64,000 nucleotides of DNA, taken from contig OX375876.1 in NCBI GenBank assembly GCA_947359465.1, positions 83,846,359-83,910,358 on the forward strand, in the 5' to 3' direction. This stretch comes from Metellina segmentata. Its lineage: Eukaryota > Arthropoda > Arachnida > Araneae > Tetragnathidae. The stretch's first letter is position 1. Each line of letters starts with the position of its first letter. A program made the translations under genes and the position numbers. Shown one piece after another: positions 50,101 through 55,562 of the stretch. Under the pieces are notes generated by a model that made no database searches, had not been told where the DNA came from, and saw nothing but the letters and a program-made list of their open reading frames with translations.

Positions 50101-50774
50101 AAAAATAATATAATAAATAATGCAAAAGTTCAGCCACCCAGCCAGCATGGTGGTTATGATCCTCGGTTGTCACCGAGTGGGCCCGGGTTCGAATCCCGGA
50201 TAAGGCATGGATGTAAAATTGGGAAAAGAAGTCGGACTTTCGCCTGGAATGGATTCCCGTCTTGAAAGGAAAGCAGCGCACCCCTTCTATTCTTTGCTGA
50301 GATCATCGTTTGTGATAATAATAAAAATATTCTTCTTCTGTACTTGTCTTGAATGTTTCTGTTCATCCCTTGCTTTCATATGTATCCCAGAAGAACATAC
50401 GACAACAACAACACAAGTACAAACTTAGATTTTGTTGTTCATTAACATTTTTAAAGGTTCAGTCAGTTAGGTTCTGTATAAAATAAAAATGAATATAACT
50501 TGAAACATTTAATTCCAAATAATTATTAATTTTTTAATAAGTCTTTGCGTGCCACTGTTAAAACTCCGGCGTGCCACACTGTGGCATGCGTGCCGCGGGT
50601 TGGCCATCCCTGCTTTAGGTACATAAAATGCTTCTATTTAAATCTCACTTAAAAGCTAATTATGTTTCGTTTTCTTTTCATTTTGTATTGCAGTACGATG
50701 TGTTTATAATTATAGGTATCTCTTCACTATCATCAGCTACTTGATAGGAGTTTTCATATTTGCCACCATTGTCG
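10994..50774 (+). CDS. CngL: cyclic nucleotide-gated cation channel (CngL/CNGA-like), 5' and transmembrane part, join of four exons
   Basis: Join 10994-11123, 14631-15216, 30193-30489, 50716-50774. Borders are GT/AG and the split codons GAC, AGG and CAG rebuild cleanly, so the frame runs for 358 residues. The family forms tetrameric plasma-membrane cation channels opened by cGMP or cAMP in sensory cells and neurons. Seen: acidic and basic N-terminus (1-120), S1 about 131-152, S2 about 166-184, S3 about 209-225, short basic S4 about 234-250 (RFLKARRIYKF), S5 about 264-286, pore helix and filter TTIGD at 325-329, S6 339-358 ending GVFIFATIVG. These match the CNG family in order and spacing. The C-linker and cyclic-nucleotide-binding domain are missing, so about half of a normal 650-750 residue subunit lies outside the window. 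Closest by memory to the arthropod CngL type; the exact subtype is an inference. Coding exons are clearly GC-richer than their AT-rich surroundings. Whether 10994 is the true start is open. Confidence 0.85.
11124..11603. other. CNG intron 1, gene-free part
   Basis: Intron sequence after the first visible exon. Nothing else recognised. Confidence 0.5.
11604..13017 (+). mobile_element. Tc1-like transposon, full length but decayed
   Basis: The ends CACTACTGTGTGAAAATTGA (left) and CACTACTGTTGATGAAAATT (read from the right) form inverted repeats of about 40 bp, flanked by TA at 11602-11603 and 13018-13019. 1414 bp with one broken transposase gene. Confidence 0.9.
11842..12884 (+). pseudogene. Tc1-family (DD34E) transposase pseudogene
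   Basis: Starts MPRQKRRVSYEQLTEFERGR with a Tc1 helix-turn-helix (LREGELSYREIATHMKRNA), then a stop right after LVWKR (about 11995). Homology continues across several frames: PRDDRHIIRMAVTDRTASSR, SDESLYNLDYNDGRVLVRR with the first catalytic Asp, YQQDNARPHVARNVQAV with the second, and LDMSAIEHVWDYIGRRLAR with the glutamate 34 residues on. It ends ARGACTR at 12884. Multiple frameshifts and stops; dead. Confidence 0.88.
13020..14630. other. CNG intron 1, second part
   Basis: AT-rich intron up to the acceptor at 14630. A somewhat GC-richer stretch at about 13860-14050 shows no coding or repeat identity I can name. Confidence 0.5.
14631..15216 (+). CDS. CngL: CNG channel exon: N-terminal linker, S1, S2, S3, start of S4
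   Basis: The acceptor CGTTTTCAG ends at 14630 and the donor AG|GTAACG follows 15216. It encodes residues 44-238 plus two bases of R239. A proline- and lysine-rich linker leads to the family-typical stretch RPPNIILPDKDPTKTRNW, then S1 (LLFWWLWLVTFCGLYNSW), S2/S3 with DWCSDLVYCLDIAVQFRTGY and LEQGIMV, and YVRSRDFFLDVAALTPLS. The LD..FRTGYLEQG block is a hallmark of CNG subunits. The open frame continues 76 bases upstream of the acceptor by chance. Overlapping frames on both strands are shadows of this GC-rich exon. A MITE begins only 40 bp after the donor. Confidence 0.92.
15257..15693. mobile_element. PIF/Harbinger-type MITE (family B)
   Basis: Inverted ends GGCCCGGTGCACACATCTGG and its counterpart, with target duplication TTA on both sides (15254-15256, 15694-15696). 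437 bp. GC-rich subterminal blocks (GCGGCGCCGCTGC) contrast with the AT-rich centre. Further copies are at 45148, 47903, 48731, 49103, 62268 and 63547. It lies 40 bp inside the intron from the S1-S4 exon. Confidence 0.88.
15697..17142. other. CNG intron 2, gene-free part
   Basis: AT-rich. It contains a short direct repeat GCTGGCAGCAAA (about 16465 and 16502) and a small hairpin around CCGTGAG/CTCACGG near 17011-17062. No coding sequence. Confidence 0.45.
17370..17744 (-). pseudogene. piggyBac transposase C-terminal fragment
   Basis: The minus strand reads RRSKKWWHCIIFYFLDAAVV and NSFMVHKQVG, the end of the piggyBac DDE domain (KW..RIFF.LLDVAVVN..). After a stop, another frame reads EVRSTWCRTVCKIPLCF, like the zinc-binding tail of the family. 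The catalytic part is missing; not functional. Confidence 0.7.
17893..18545 (-). mobile_element. non-autonomous Helitron (family B)
   Basis: Minus strand: TC start at 18545 (TCTATATATATAATTCTC), CTAG end at 17893 after a GC-rich hairpin, flanks A (18546) and T (17892). About 650 bp; same family as 23906, 26358 and 27008. Confidence 0.85.
18856..19654. other. CNG intron 2, gene-free part
   Basis: AT-rich, no supported feature. Confidence 0.45.
19655..19985 (+). repeat. old dispersed repeat, partner of 51505-51840
   Basis: Shares AGTAAAATAAATTTAATAT and more diverged blocks (ATGTGAAG..., TTCGACGA) in the same order with 51505-51840. Family unknown. Confidence 0.4.
19987..22946. mobile_element. 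fold-back-like element with ~500-bp inverted arms
   Basis: Arms 19987-20510 and about 22425-22946 are inverted copies, roughly 75-80 percent alike by eye. Shared blocks include ATGCGCACTxxCGCTCACAT, CAGCCTTCTTTGTGTCAG and CTTGTTTAGATATC. Outer ends read TTGAxGTAGAAT. The 1.9-kb centre has no recognisable gene; the 87-residue minus frame at 20462-20725 has no domain. Confidence 0.6.
21698..21764. repeat. hairpin with 23/24-nt arms
   Basis: TTGAAATGAAATAAATC and TTCCAC are mirrored at 21741-21764 with one bulged base and a 20-nt loop. Confidence 0.85.
22947..23905. other. CNG intron 2, gene-free part
   Basis: No supported feature. Confidence 0.45.
23906..24539 (+). mobile_element. non-autonomous Helitron (family B), 5' end clipped
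   Basis: Begins at AATAATTCTCTTACGTGGC, lacking the first few bases of the family start, and ends with a GC-rich hairpin and CTAG (24536-24539) before T. Almost the same sequence as the copy at 27008. Confidence 0.82.
24570..24835 (-). repeat. tRNA-derived SINE (family 1, variant head)
   Basis: Body blocks TAATTTTGAACCACGGTC and CCCCAAACTTCCACACCAAC. The head near 24770-24835 reads on the minus strand as a tRNA-like unit with B box GGTTTGAATCC and A-box region AGCCCGGTTGG. Confidence 0.75.
24836..26357. other. CNG intron 2, gene-free part
   Basis: AT-rich, nothing recognised. Confidence 0.45.
26358..27007 (+). mobile_element. non-autonomous Helitron (family B), first of a head-to-tail pair
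   Basis: TC start after A (26357), CTAG end at 27004-27007. More diverged from the family than its neighbour. The next copy starts at the very next base. Confidence 0.85.
27008..27624 (+). mobile_element. non-autonomous Helitron (family B), second of a head-to-tail pair
   Basis: Starts TCTATATATATAATTCTC immediately after the CTAG of the first copy and ends CTAG (27621-27624) before T. Subterminal palindrome GGATTGCGAAGCAATCC and GC-rich end hairpin present. Confidence 0.87.
27819..28749 (-). mobile_element. Tc1/mariner-like element, internally deleted (family C)
   Basis: Inverted ends CACAGTCCAGTCACATTAAT on both sides, flanked by TA (27817-27818, 28750-28751). 931 bp. The transposase inside has lost its catalytic middle. 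A second copy is at 60453-61102. Confidence 0.9.
27850..28557 (-). pseudogene. Tc1-like transposase, central deletion
   Basis: Starts MQKLSD followed by an early stop, then an open frame (28518-27976): IIGFRAKGGSISETANFV (helix-turn-helix), GAPRAIDDRCERRLRR, TSTEWRQVAFSDESRF with the first catalytic Asp, RIRRETFESKHPATI. It then jumps directly to AMDPQPRNLA, a stop and the C-terminal LIDSLPACLAAVRSAKGGYS. The segment with the second Asp and the final acidic residue is gone. Confidence 0.87.
28750..30192. other. CNG intron 2, last part
   Basis: AT-rich to the acceptor at 30192. The frame at 29837-30079 has hydrophobic runs but no family resemblance or splice context. A short TTAG repeat lies just before, at about 28676-28696. 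Confidence 0.5.
30193..30489 (+). CDS. CngL: CNG channel exon: S4, S5, pore helix and selectivity filter
   Basis: The acceptor ATTCTCCAG ends at 30192; the donor CA|GTGAGT starts at 30490. The first base completes R239. It encodes S4 (FLKARRIYKFYY), the CNG signature ESRTAYPNLWR, S5 (LIHVLLLLAHWFGCFYYML), the turret, and the pore helix and filter YWSTLTLTTIGD. The filter carries an aspartate where vertebrate CNGA subunits carry glutamate and CNGB subunits glycine. That position governs divalent block in vertebrate channels, so D329 predicts an A-type, conducting subunit. The previous intron is about 15.0 kb. Confidence 0.93.
30731..31064 (+). repeat. tRNA-derived SINE (family 1), complete, with 12-bp target duplication
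   Basis: tRNA-like head (ACCGGTATAGTTGTTAAGG as A-box region, GGTTCCTGGTTCATGGC as B-box region), conserved body and a tail of ATTACC units. Flanked by GATTTTATAGCG at 30719-30730 and 31065-31076, a LINE-type target duplication. Confidence 0.92.
31121..31440 (-). repeat. tRNA-derived SINE (family 1), complete, inverted neighbour
   Basis: Best-preserved head: minus strand GCATAGTGGTTAAGG (A box) and GGTTCGAATCC (B box). Target duplication GACAGCTTCAAGG (31108-31120) and GACAGCGTCAAGG (31441-31453). Lies 56 bp from the plus-strand copy, so the two form inverted arms of about 320 bp. Confidence 0.92.
31454..32333. other. CNG intron 3, gene-free part
   Basis: No gene. A tRNA-like B-box motif on the minus strand near 31530 (GTTCGATTCCTG) hints at another old SINE but cannot be delimited. 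Confidence 0.4.
32334..32401. repeat. perfect hairpin, 31-nt arms, 5-nt loop
   Basis: Arms 32334-32365 and 32371-32401 are reverse complements except for one extra T in the T tract. Loop ATTCA. Confidence 0.9.
32470..32765 (+). repeat. tRNA-derived SINE (family 1, variant head)
   Basis: Head ATAACCCGGTTGGAAGAAT with a B-box-like GAGTTCGGAATCC, then body blocks AGCTCAGGTGTTTACC and AAATTACGTGGTGTTGCCCT. Confidence 0.75.
32882..32971 (-). repeat. SINE family 1 fragment (3' end)
   Basis: TAGGTAGGTATTTAATTAAC through CCGGGATCAATCC, the 3' part of the family. Confidence 0.7.
32972..34066. other. CNG intron 3, gene-free part
   Basis: Nothing recognised. Confidence 0.45.
34067..34882. mobile_element. 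MITE-like DNA transposon with 6-bp target duplication
   Basis: Inverted ends of about 75 bp (GGGAACAACTACACTCTACG left; GGGTACAGCTACACTCTACG from the right). Flanks AAATGT at 34061-34066 and 34883-34888. 816 bp. The frame at 34063-34344 starts in the terminal repeat and has no transposase features. Superfamily unassigned. Confidence 0.75.
34889..36300. other. CNG intron 3, gene-free part
   Basis: A partly repeated motif (GGGACCTAAGC / GGGAGCTTAAGC) lies at 34930-35050. No gene. Confidence 0.4.
36301..36362. repeat. two-copy GC-rich direct repeat
   Basis: CCCATTGCCAGCTG occurs twice (about 36308 and 36331), each followed by a GACGGG block, in otherwise AT-rich DNA. Confidence 0.7.
36860..37085 (-). 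repeat. possible second tRNA-derived SINE family
   Basis: The minus strand has CGAGTTCGAATCTCG (B-box-like) with a GTAGCTTTTAAGA region upstream and a GC-richer body. It does not fold into a convincing tRNA and no second copy is present to confirm it. Confidence 0.35.
37086..38023. other. CNG intron 3, gene-free part
   Basis: Contains a poly-C run at about 37511-37523. Nothing else. Confidence 0.45.
38024..39567 (-). mobile_element. non-autonomous Helitron (family A), 1.5 kb, with internal tandem repeats
   Basis: Minus strand start TCTCTCTATATTAAAAAAAA at 39567, end GC-rich hairpin plus CTAG (38027-38024) before T. Shares both ends and interior blocks with 6199-7031. Inside are three tandem units of about 185 bp. 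No Rep/helicase. Confidence 0.75.
38657..39200. repeat. tandem repeat, three ~185-bp units
   Basis: Units begin near 38657, 38848 and 39027 with TTTGATTGCATCGAATTTA-like sequence and continue AATAATTGTACCGTAAGAAA. The smaller Helitron copy (6508-6650) holds only one unit. Confidence 0.8.
40241..40815 (+). mobile_element. mariner element, internally deleted
   Basis: Inverted ends AGGGCTGTTCAATAAA at both termini; TA on the right (40816-40817), left TA mutated. 575 bp, containing only the first and last parts of a transposase. Confidence 0.82.
40398..40785 (+). pseudogene. mariner transposase remnant
   Basis: MDVTREVQYTAMKFCFRLKK is the mariner N-terminal helix-turn-helix. At about 40513 it jumps in another frame to HPPYSPDLA, the motif carrying the last catalytic Asp, then reads KNGFQHVFEDWKRGG near the C-terminus. 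The first two catalytic Asp regions are deleted. Confidence 0.8.
40818..44881. other. CNG intron 3, 4-kb gene-free part
   Basis: Longest stretch without a recognised element. The open frames at 41837-42164 on both strands overlap each other and have no domain or codon character. Probably decayed intron DNA. Confidence 0.45.
45148..45602. mobile_element. PIF/Harbinger-type MITE (family B), nested
   Basis: Same family as 15257-15693. Left flank TTA (45145-45147); the right flank TCA may be a mutated duplication. Interrupts the Harbinger element. Confidence 0.82.
45630..45863 (+). pseudogene. Harbinger transposase N-terminal fragment
   Basis: The frame reads KNFTRITPSDFEYLFNKTSK, then RDSVLIKAISTQDRSAIILR and FLTTGDLFSNLQYLF. 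This matches the conserved block before the DDE domain in HARBI1-type transposases (MTPE.FE.LL..., AIS.EERLA.TLRFLATG). The catalytic domain is missing; it stops at 45863. A minus-strand frame at 45918-46124 might be a relic of the second Harbinger protein, but this is weak. Confidence 0.75.
46230..47902. other. CNG intron 3, gene-free part
   Basis: Contains a short CT-rich simple repeat at about 47672-47712. No coding sequence. Confidence 0.45.
47903..48286. mobile_element. family-B MITE, left end truncated
   Basis: Starts inside the family (AGATCCAATGGAGTAGTGCA) and runs to the right terminus CACCGGGCC followed by TAA (48287-48289). Confidence 0.82.
48287..48727. other. gene-free stretch
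   Basis: Nothing recognised. Confidence 0.45.
48731..48828. mobile_element. family-B MITE, left-end fragment
   Basis: Starts GTCCCAGTGCACACATCCGA after TAA and breaks off at GCACGAACTCAT, where Harbinger sequence begins. Confidence 0.78.
48829..49102 (+). mobile_element. Harbinger left-end fragment (second copy)
   Basis: Closely matches 44882-45147, including its terminal AGCTTCGTACAGACCTGAAA, and ends at the same point where a MITE is inserted. The right half is absent. Confidence 0.8.
49103..49552. mobile_element. family-B MITE, nested at the same Harbinger site
   Basis: Left flank TTA (49100-49102). Inserted in the same position of the Harbinger sequence as 45148-45602. The right end is slightly degraded (CACCTTGCC). 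Confidence 0.8.
49916..50612. mobile_element. hAT element, non-autonomous, with nested SINE
   Basis: Ends CAGGGGTGGCCAACC and GGTTGGCCATCCCTG. Perfect 8-bp duplication CTTTAGGT at 49908-49915 and 50613-50620. GTGCCAC motifs near both ends. The middle is occupied by a tRNA-SINE. It ends about 100 bp before the S6 exon. Confidence 0.92.
50132..50421 (+). repeat. tRNA-derived SINE (family 2), nested in hAT
   Basis: tRNA-like head: CAGCATGGTGGTTATGATCC (A box) and GGGTTCGAATCCCGG (B box), then a unique body and an ACAACAACAAC tail. Differs from family 1 in body and tail. The target duplication is not clear. Confidence 0.82.
50716..50774 (+). CDS. CngL: CNG channel exon: S6 (59 bp)
   Basis: A 59-bp exon between acceptor AATTATAG (ends 50715) and donor G|GTAAGT. 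The first base completes Q338, followed by YLFTIISYLIGVFIFATIV and the first base of a glycine codon (phase 1). This is the canonical CNG S6 helix directly following the filter loop TPATNLQ. It is too short to show as an ORF and was found by continuing the frame from the pore exon. The preceding intron is 20.2 kb. A hAT element ends about 100 bp upstream. Confidence 0.9.
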
Positions 50775-51205
50775 GTAAGTGCCTTACTTATATTACTTTA
50801 AATTTCGATACAAATCTGTCATAGAAATAGGTTACTATGCTTTGGTAACTAGATTAAATAATCTTGTCCACGAAGAAGATCCGACAAATCGATGGGTCCC
50901 TTTGATCATCACATAACAATTGTGAAGGTTTCAAAGTGACCAAATTTGATTTGATTTCTTATAATCACATTAACAATGTCTCAAAACTCGTTCGTAAGAA
51001 GCATTGAGTTAGATATCGATACATTCACTATTTTTGATGTATTGTTGCTATAATTATCAAGATACCTTGGTGTCTATTTACAATTAATTGTTACGTGTAG
51101 TTACTGATATGTGATTAGGGAATACTTTAAAAGACATCTGTTTGTGATGGTTACATTTATTGTTCTTGATGTGTGTAATTTCAGAAAATTATCCTCCTTT
51201 TATCT
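50775..51205. other. CNG intron 4, start
   Basis: Non-coding sequence after the donor of the S6 exon. Confidence 0.5.
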
Positions 51206-51293
51206 CGTTAAGTATTGATATCGGACCGTCACCAATAGCCCGTTGTCTCCAGTGTGTGTGTGACGTCAATTAATTTCCAACATACCTACCATT
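51206..51293 (+). repeat. SINE family 1 fragment
   Basis: CGGACCGTCACCAATAGCCC to GACGTCAATTAA and a CATACCTACC tail; 3' part only. Confidence 0.65.
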
Positions 51294-51504
51294 TTTTCCT
51301 CGTGACATTTAAATCTTGAAAAAGATGAATATTCCTGACACATCTCCATCGATAAAATTTATTGATGAAATTGTTTTTATTTAAATATCTTAACATATAT
51401 TAAGCAGGATATTCGAATCAAGAATTTGGACTGTATAGCAGTAAAGTCGATGATACTCTCATGTACTTAAAGCAGAAAATTAGTGTGTTTGAAGTATCAA
51501 AAAC

Positions 51505-51840
51505 TCTAGAATGTTAAGCTCAGGAGTCGTGAAATGCGAGCAGCTTATACTGTCTAAAGTTTATTGGTCTGTAAAAGGATTTTCAGCTCATTACGTCGTT
51601 TCCTTGCAAAAATAGAAGTAAAATAAATTTAATATAGAATATTTTTCAGAAGTATAGACTAATTGACATAAAATATGAAAAGCTGTCATGATCCAAGCAA
51701 TCGATAGGAACACAAGCATGTGAAGCAAACTAAGCTGATAAGTTGTTCGACGACGCTACGAAATTTATGAGTAAAGAGAAACACAACTTGGTTTATCTGA
51801 AGTATCAAGAAACTCGTGGGCGAAACTGGTAATAAAGTTA
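51505..51840 (+). repeat. old dispersed repeat, partner of 19655-19985
   Basis: Same order of short conserved blocks as 19655-19985. Diverged, family unknown. Confidence 0.4.
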
Positions 51841-53244
51841 GTGCAACAATAATAACCAACACAGTAGTAGAACTAGCATGCTACTTTAGATCATAGTTAG
51901 TGAATTAATTTTCCATTGGATCGCATGCTTTCATCTGTAGAATATACTTCTCGACCAGTCATTTTCTTCAACTTCCTTGGTAAAACAGATGCGACATTGA
52001 GGTCCTAAAACATTCTGTCAAATAATGTTTAGAGAAATAGTAGGGTAATCTTTTTAGAATCTCAAGAAAAGTAAAATTAACATTGTTTCAATAATAAGGC
52101 TGAGTGTTAATAGAATGAATCACTGAATCCAATTTATGATGAGAATTATGGACCTTTTCTTGCAAATAACGTGCGTTCAAGTCGGCTTTCACAATCTACA
52201 TCCAATTTCTAAACCACATCATTTTTCTAACATTTTAAAAAATGCGGAAAGAAATGAAGAACTATGATTAGTTGATACAAATTTGTATATCTAAGTGAAA
52301 ACCCATCATTCAAATAACCTGAAGTGAGTATATCGATTTTCAAAACAGAGTTGATGCGTAGTAAAGTTTCATTCGAAATAAAAAATTCCATGTCCTATAT
52401 TTAAAGCAACACAAATGCTTATTTGACCTCAAATTTCATACATGATCGAATTGCAGGGAAATAAAAATTGAATTCAGATTATTTGCCTCTCATCAAATAT
52501 ATAGATTCTCAAGCTAAAGGGATGAAAAGAAATCTACATAATGTCAAACTTCTTTTTCACCTCTCCAAGAAAAGAAAAACGAAAATAAGAGGGAAATGTA
52601 GATCAGAAGGGAGGGGAGGAAATGTTCCATATTCCCGGATAAAAGCACCGCGTATAAGATTAAATTGAGTTTCTTTGAGCCGTTTACTCCAGAGTTTTTA
52701 TTAAGAGAGCATTTTCTGTCGTATTATTTTGTATATTTTTACACCTACAGAAGATGCTACTTTTAGAAGTGAAAAGAACTTCCAACTTTAACTGAAATTT
52801 AAATTGCGTTTTCATGCTCAAAAAGCTGTTTTGGAAATGAATATTTGATACTCTTCGCTGGGGTTATTTACAGCTTCAATTATTTATATGAACTTAGCTG
52901 TTCTCAAGACGAGGGTATTCTCAATTCACGTCGATGAATAAATATTTCCCGGAAACCTCTTTGTTCGAGAAGTTGAATCCGTTTATTTTCCGTAGTCACC
53001 GTAAAAAAAAATCAAATGAAACTTTTTGTTGGCAGGCGCGAGTGAAACAAAATTTCATCATTGATAAGCTAAAAAAACTGCCTGTTGAAAAGGAACTTAT
53101 CTTATTTCAAATGTTTGAATTCAGTTCCTCGAATTATATCACTCTCTCCTCTTTCATTCAGCATTAGTGGAATCCTAAATGAAGAAATAAGTTAGTGTGT
53201 CTTAGAAAGTTCTATTAAAAGTAGAATTCAGGAACAGTATTTTA
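51841..53244. other. gene-free stretch
   Basis: The frames at 52468-52668 and 52934-53167 are lysine-rich, AT-driven and without domains. I do not regard them as genes. Confidence 0.45.
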
Positions 53245-53330
53245 ATTGGGAAATCTTTAAGCGCATGTGACTGAAGGTTGCGTGTTCAAATCACGTCCAG
53301 GTCACCATTGCACCGCGGTTTGGTGAATAA
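53245..53330 (+). repeat. possible tRNA-derived SINE head
   Basis: TTTAAGCGCATGTGACTGAA then GCGTGTTCAAATCACGTCC resembles the 3' half of a tRNA with a B box, followed by a GC-richer segment. No second copy in the window. Confidence 0.35.
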
Positions 53331-54303
53331 TAACTGATTACAGAATCTAAAATTTACTTTACTAACGTACACTGTGCACCACCATAAACAATATTCAACA
53401 TACTGCGTTCTGTGAGAGTACAAAACGGTATAACGTGCGAGAGTAGTTTTGCTTACTCGGATCCAGTCGTAGTCTTCTCTGCATAGAATATATAGCGTTA
53501 AAGTTAGTCGGTCAAGAGGAATCGTTGCAAGCTCTTGAGAATAATTATAGAATAGTTGAAAAATTAAATTAAAAAACATGTCAGATAAGGTTATACTTAA
53601 CCTTTACGATGCGGCTGATTAACTTTTGTTTCCACTAAAATATCCCTTACACCAGGGGCATGGCAGCGGTGGATGTTATCTCCATTTAAGTGATATCTCT
53701 CAGGGGATATCTCTTCTCACGCTAAACGATACTATGAAAGGAAAACGTCAGTCGTAAATGCCACTCACGGCCCTATCCCTCAAGTTAGGCAGTTAGGTAT
53801 TGGGGCTCGGTTAATCAGTAGAAAAGCCGTTCCATGTGACGATTGAAAAAATCTACGCGCCGCAGCGTGATGTTTAAGATAATTTAACGTTTGTATTTTA
53901 GCTACTGTCTTATCTTATTTGGAATTGGAATTCTATTGCTAAGAAGTGATTGTCCTTTTTTTTCTCCTTCCTTTAAAAGTACGTTTTTCTTTCACTATGT
54001 TATACATATGCTAAGAGTTTTGAGTTTAATTTGTTCATCAAATACCTTAGAATTATTTTCCGTTGTGACTTGTCACCCCAATGTCACTTTTGCTACAAAA
54101 GGGTAATTATACTGGGATTTAAAGGGGATTCTGAACTTTTACAAACATCTATGTCCAGAATGAGACTCAAACTTATAGCCTGCTCAACCGAAGTCCTAAT
54201 ACTTACTAATATCTTCATTTCAAACTTTGCACATACAATATATATTAGTTACAGTACTTTATAAAAAATAATGACTATATGGCCGGCGGATTTGCATAAA
54301 ATC
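53331..54303. other. gene-free stretch
   Basis: No supported feature. Confidence 0.45.
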
Positions 54304-54756
54304 CGACTACTTTTTCGGGGGTATTTTTCGTGGTGTTGCCTGAGACCTTTGCATGGTGTTCCTGGTCAATTGAACGCCGACGCCTGCATGAACATTTTGG
54401 ATAAATCTTCCTACGCTCTGGCAATTTTATGGAATGGACGAATGTTACTTCCGGACGACGACGTTCCATGTCATGTCGCAGCCTCAGTCAAGCATGGTAT
54501 CAAGATATGGATGTAAAACGTCTTCCCTAGCCTGCTCAGAGTCCTGAACAAAACCCCATACATTAGTGGGGCGAGTTATTACGAGCGACGCTTGTGGACC
54601 AGGGAACCACGTCCGAAATCTACAGCTGAGCTGGCGACATTCTTGCAGCAGGAATGGACACAAATACCCATAGCGGTGTATGAAAACCTTGTTGAAAGTA
54701 TGCCCAGAAGGGTTGCTAGTGTAATTGCAGCACGTGGGGGACCATCCCCCTGTTAA
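54304..54756 (+). pseudogene. Tc1-like transposase C-terminal fragment
   Basis: An open frame reads FLFRGYFSWCCLRPLHGVPG-like sequence, LNADACMNILDKSSYAL and LLPDDDVPCHVAASVKHGI, where DDDVPCH corresponds to the second catalytic Asp (normally QHDNAPxH). After a stop and frameshift it ends PRRVASVIAARGGPSPC at 54756. Neither transposon end is recognisable. Confidence 0.75.
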
Positions 54757-55562
54757 AGCATGTATTTATTTTCCTTATACCATCACATCTTGCTTGTCCG
54801 GTCCATTATTGTAGGGTAGTGCATAATAACCAATATATATTAACCAATTCGAAACATATATATATTAACCAATAATGTACAAAACTTCGCAATTTATATA
54901 AAAACGATCTAAAATGTAAGAAAAACATTTTAGTTTTCTTTTTAATCTATAACTCGTTAAGGATCAGACAGAACTAAGAGTTACATTGCTTGAAATCCAA
55001 TGAAAATTTTAGTGTCTTCCTCGATTCTCTAGTTCGACAAACACCTTTAAACTTTAAAAAAAAACTCCATTTTTTTTTTTAACGCTTTCAAACTATGTTT
55101 CGAAAAAATGTTTTAAAACAGAGACTGTTTCTCAAAGTATTATTACTTTAATCTGTGCTTTTTCTCTTCATGGAAATGTACTGACGTGTTTTTAATCTTG
55201 AAAGAAAGGAATTTAGAAGAAAAATCAAGCGGAGAAATCAATAGGTCGTTAAGGCAATCGTCAATTAATGCATGAAGAGACGCAATTGCTAATTAGTTCT
55301 TGCTGGAAGAAAAGAACTAGCAACTAAACTTCAAAGAAAGTCTTATAAAAACAAAGTTAATCAAAACTGGATTTGGAGTTTCGTACCAATAAAACGTTTC
55401 TTATATTTATGTTTCTTTCTTCAGGGTTTTCTTCCTTGTGGACAAGTTTTTATAAATTATGTGACTTGTATGTTTATTCGAATAATTATTTAATGTTTAC
55501 TAAAACAGCGGAATATCTCTGAGGTGGATTTTTATTTATATTTTAAAGAGTAAATCTATATA
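54757..55562. other. gene-free stretch
   Basis: A direct repeat ATATATTAACCAAT lies near 54832-54875. Nothing else. Confidence 0.45.

Noticed and set aside
52934..53167. 77-residue frame as candidate downstream channel exon
   Set aside because: It does not resemble the C-linker expected after S6 and lacks a matching phase-1 acceptor.
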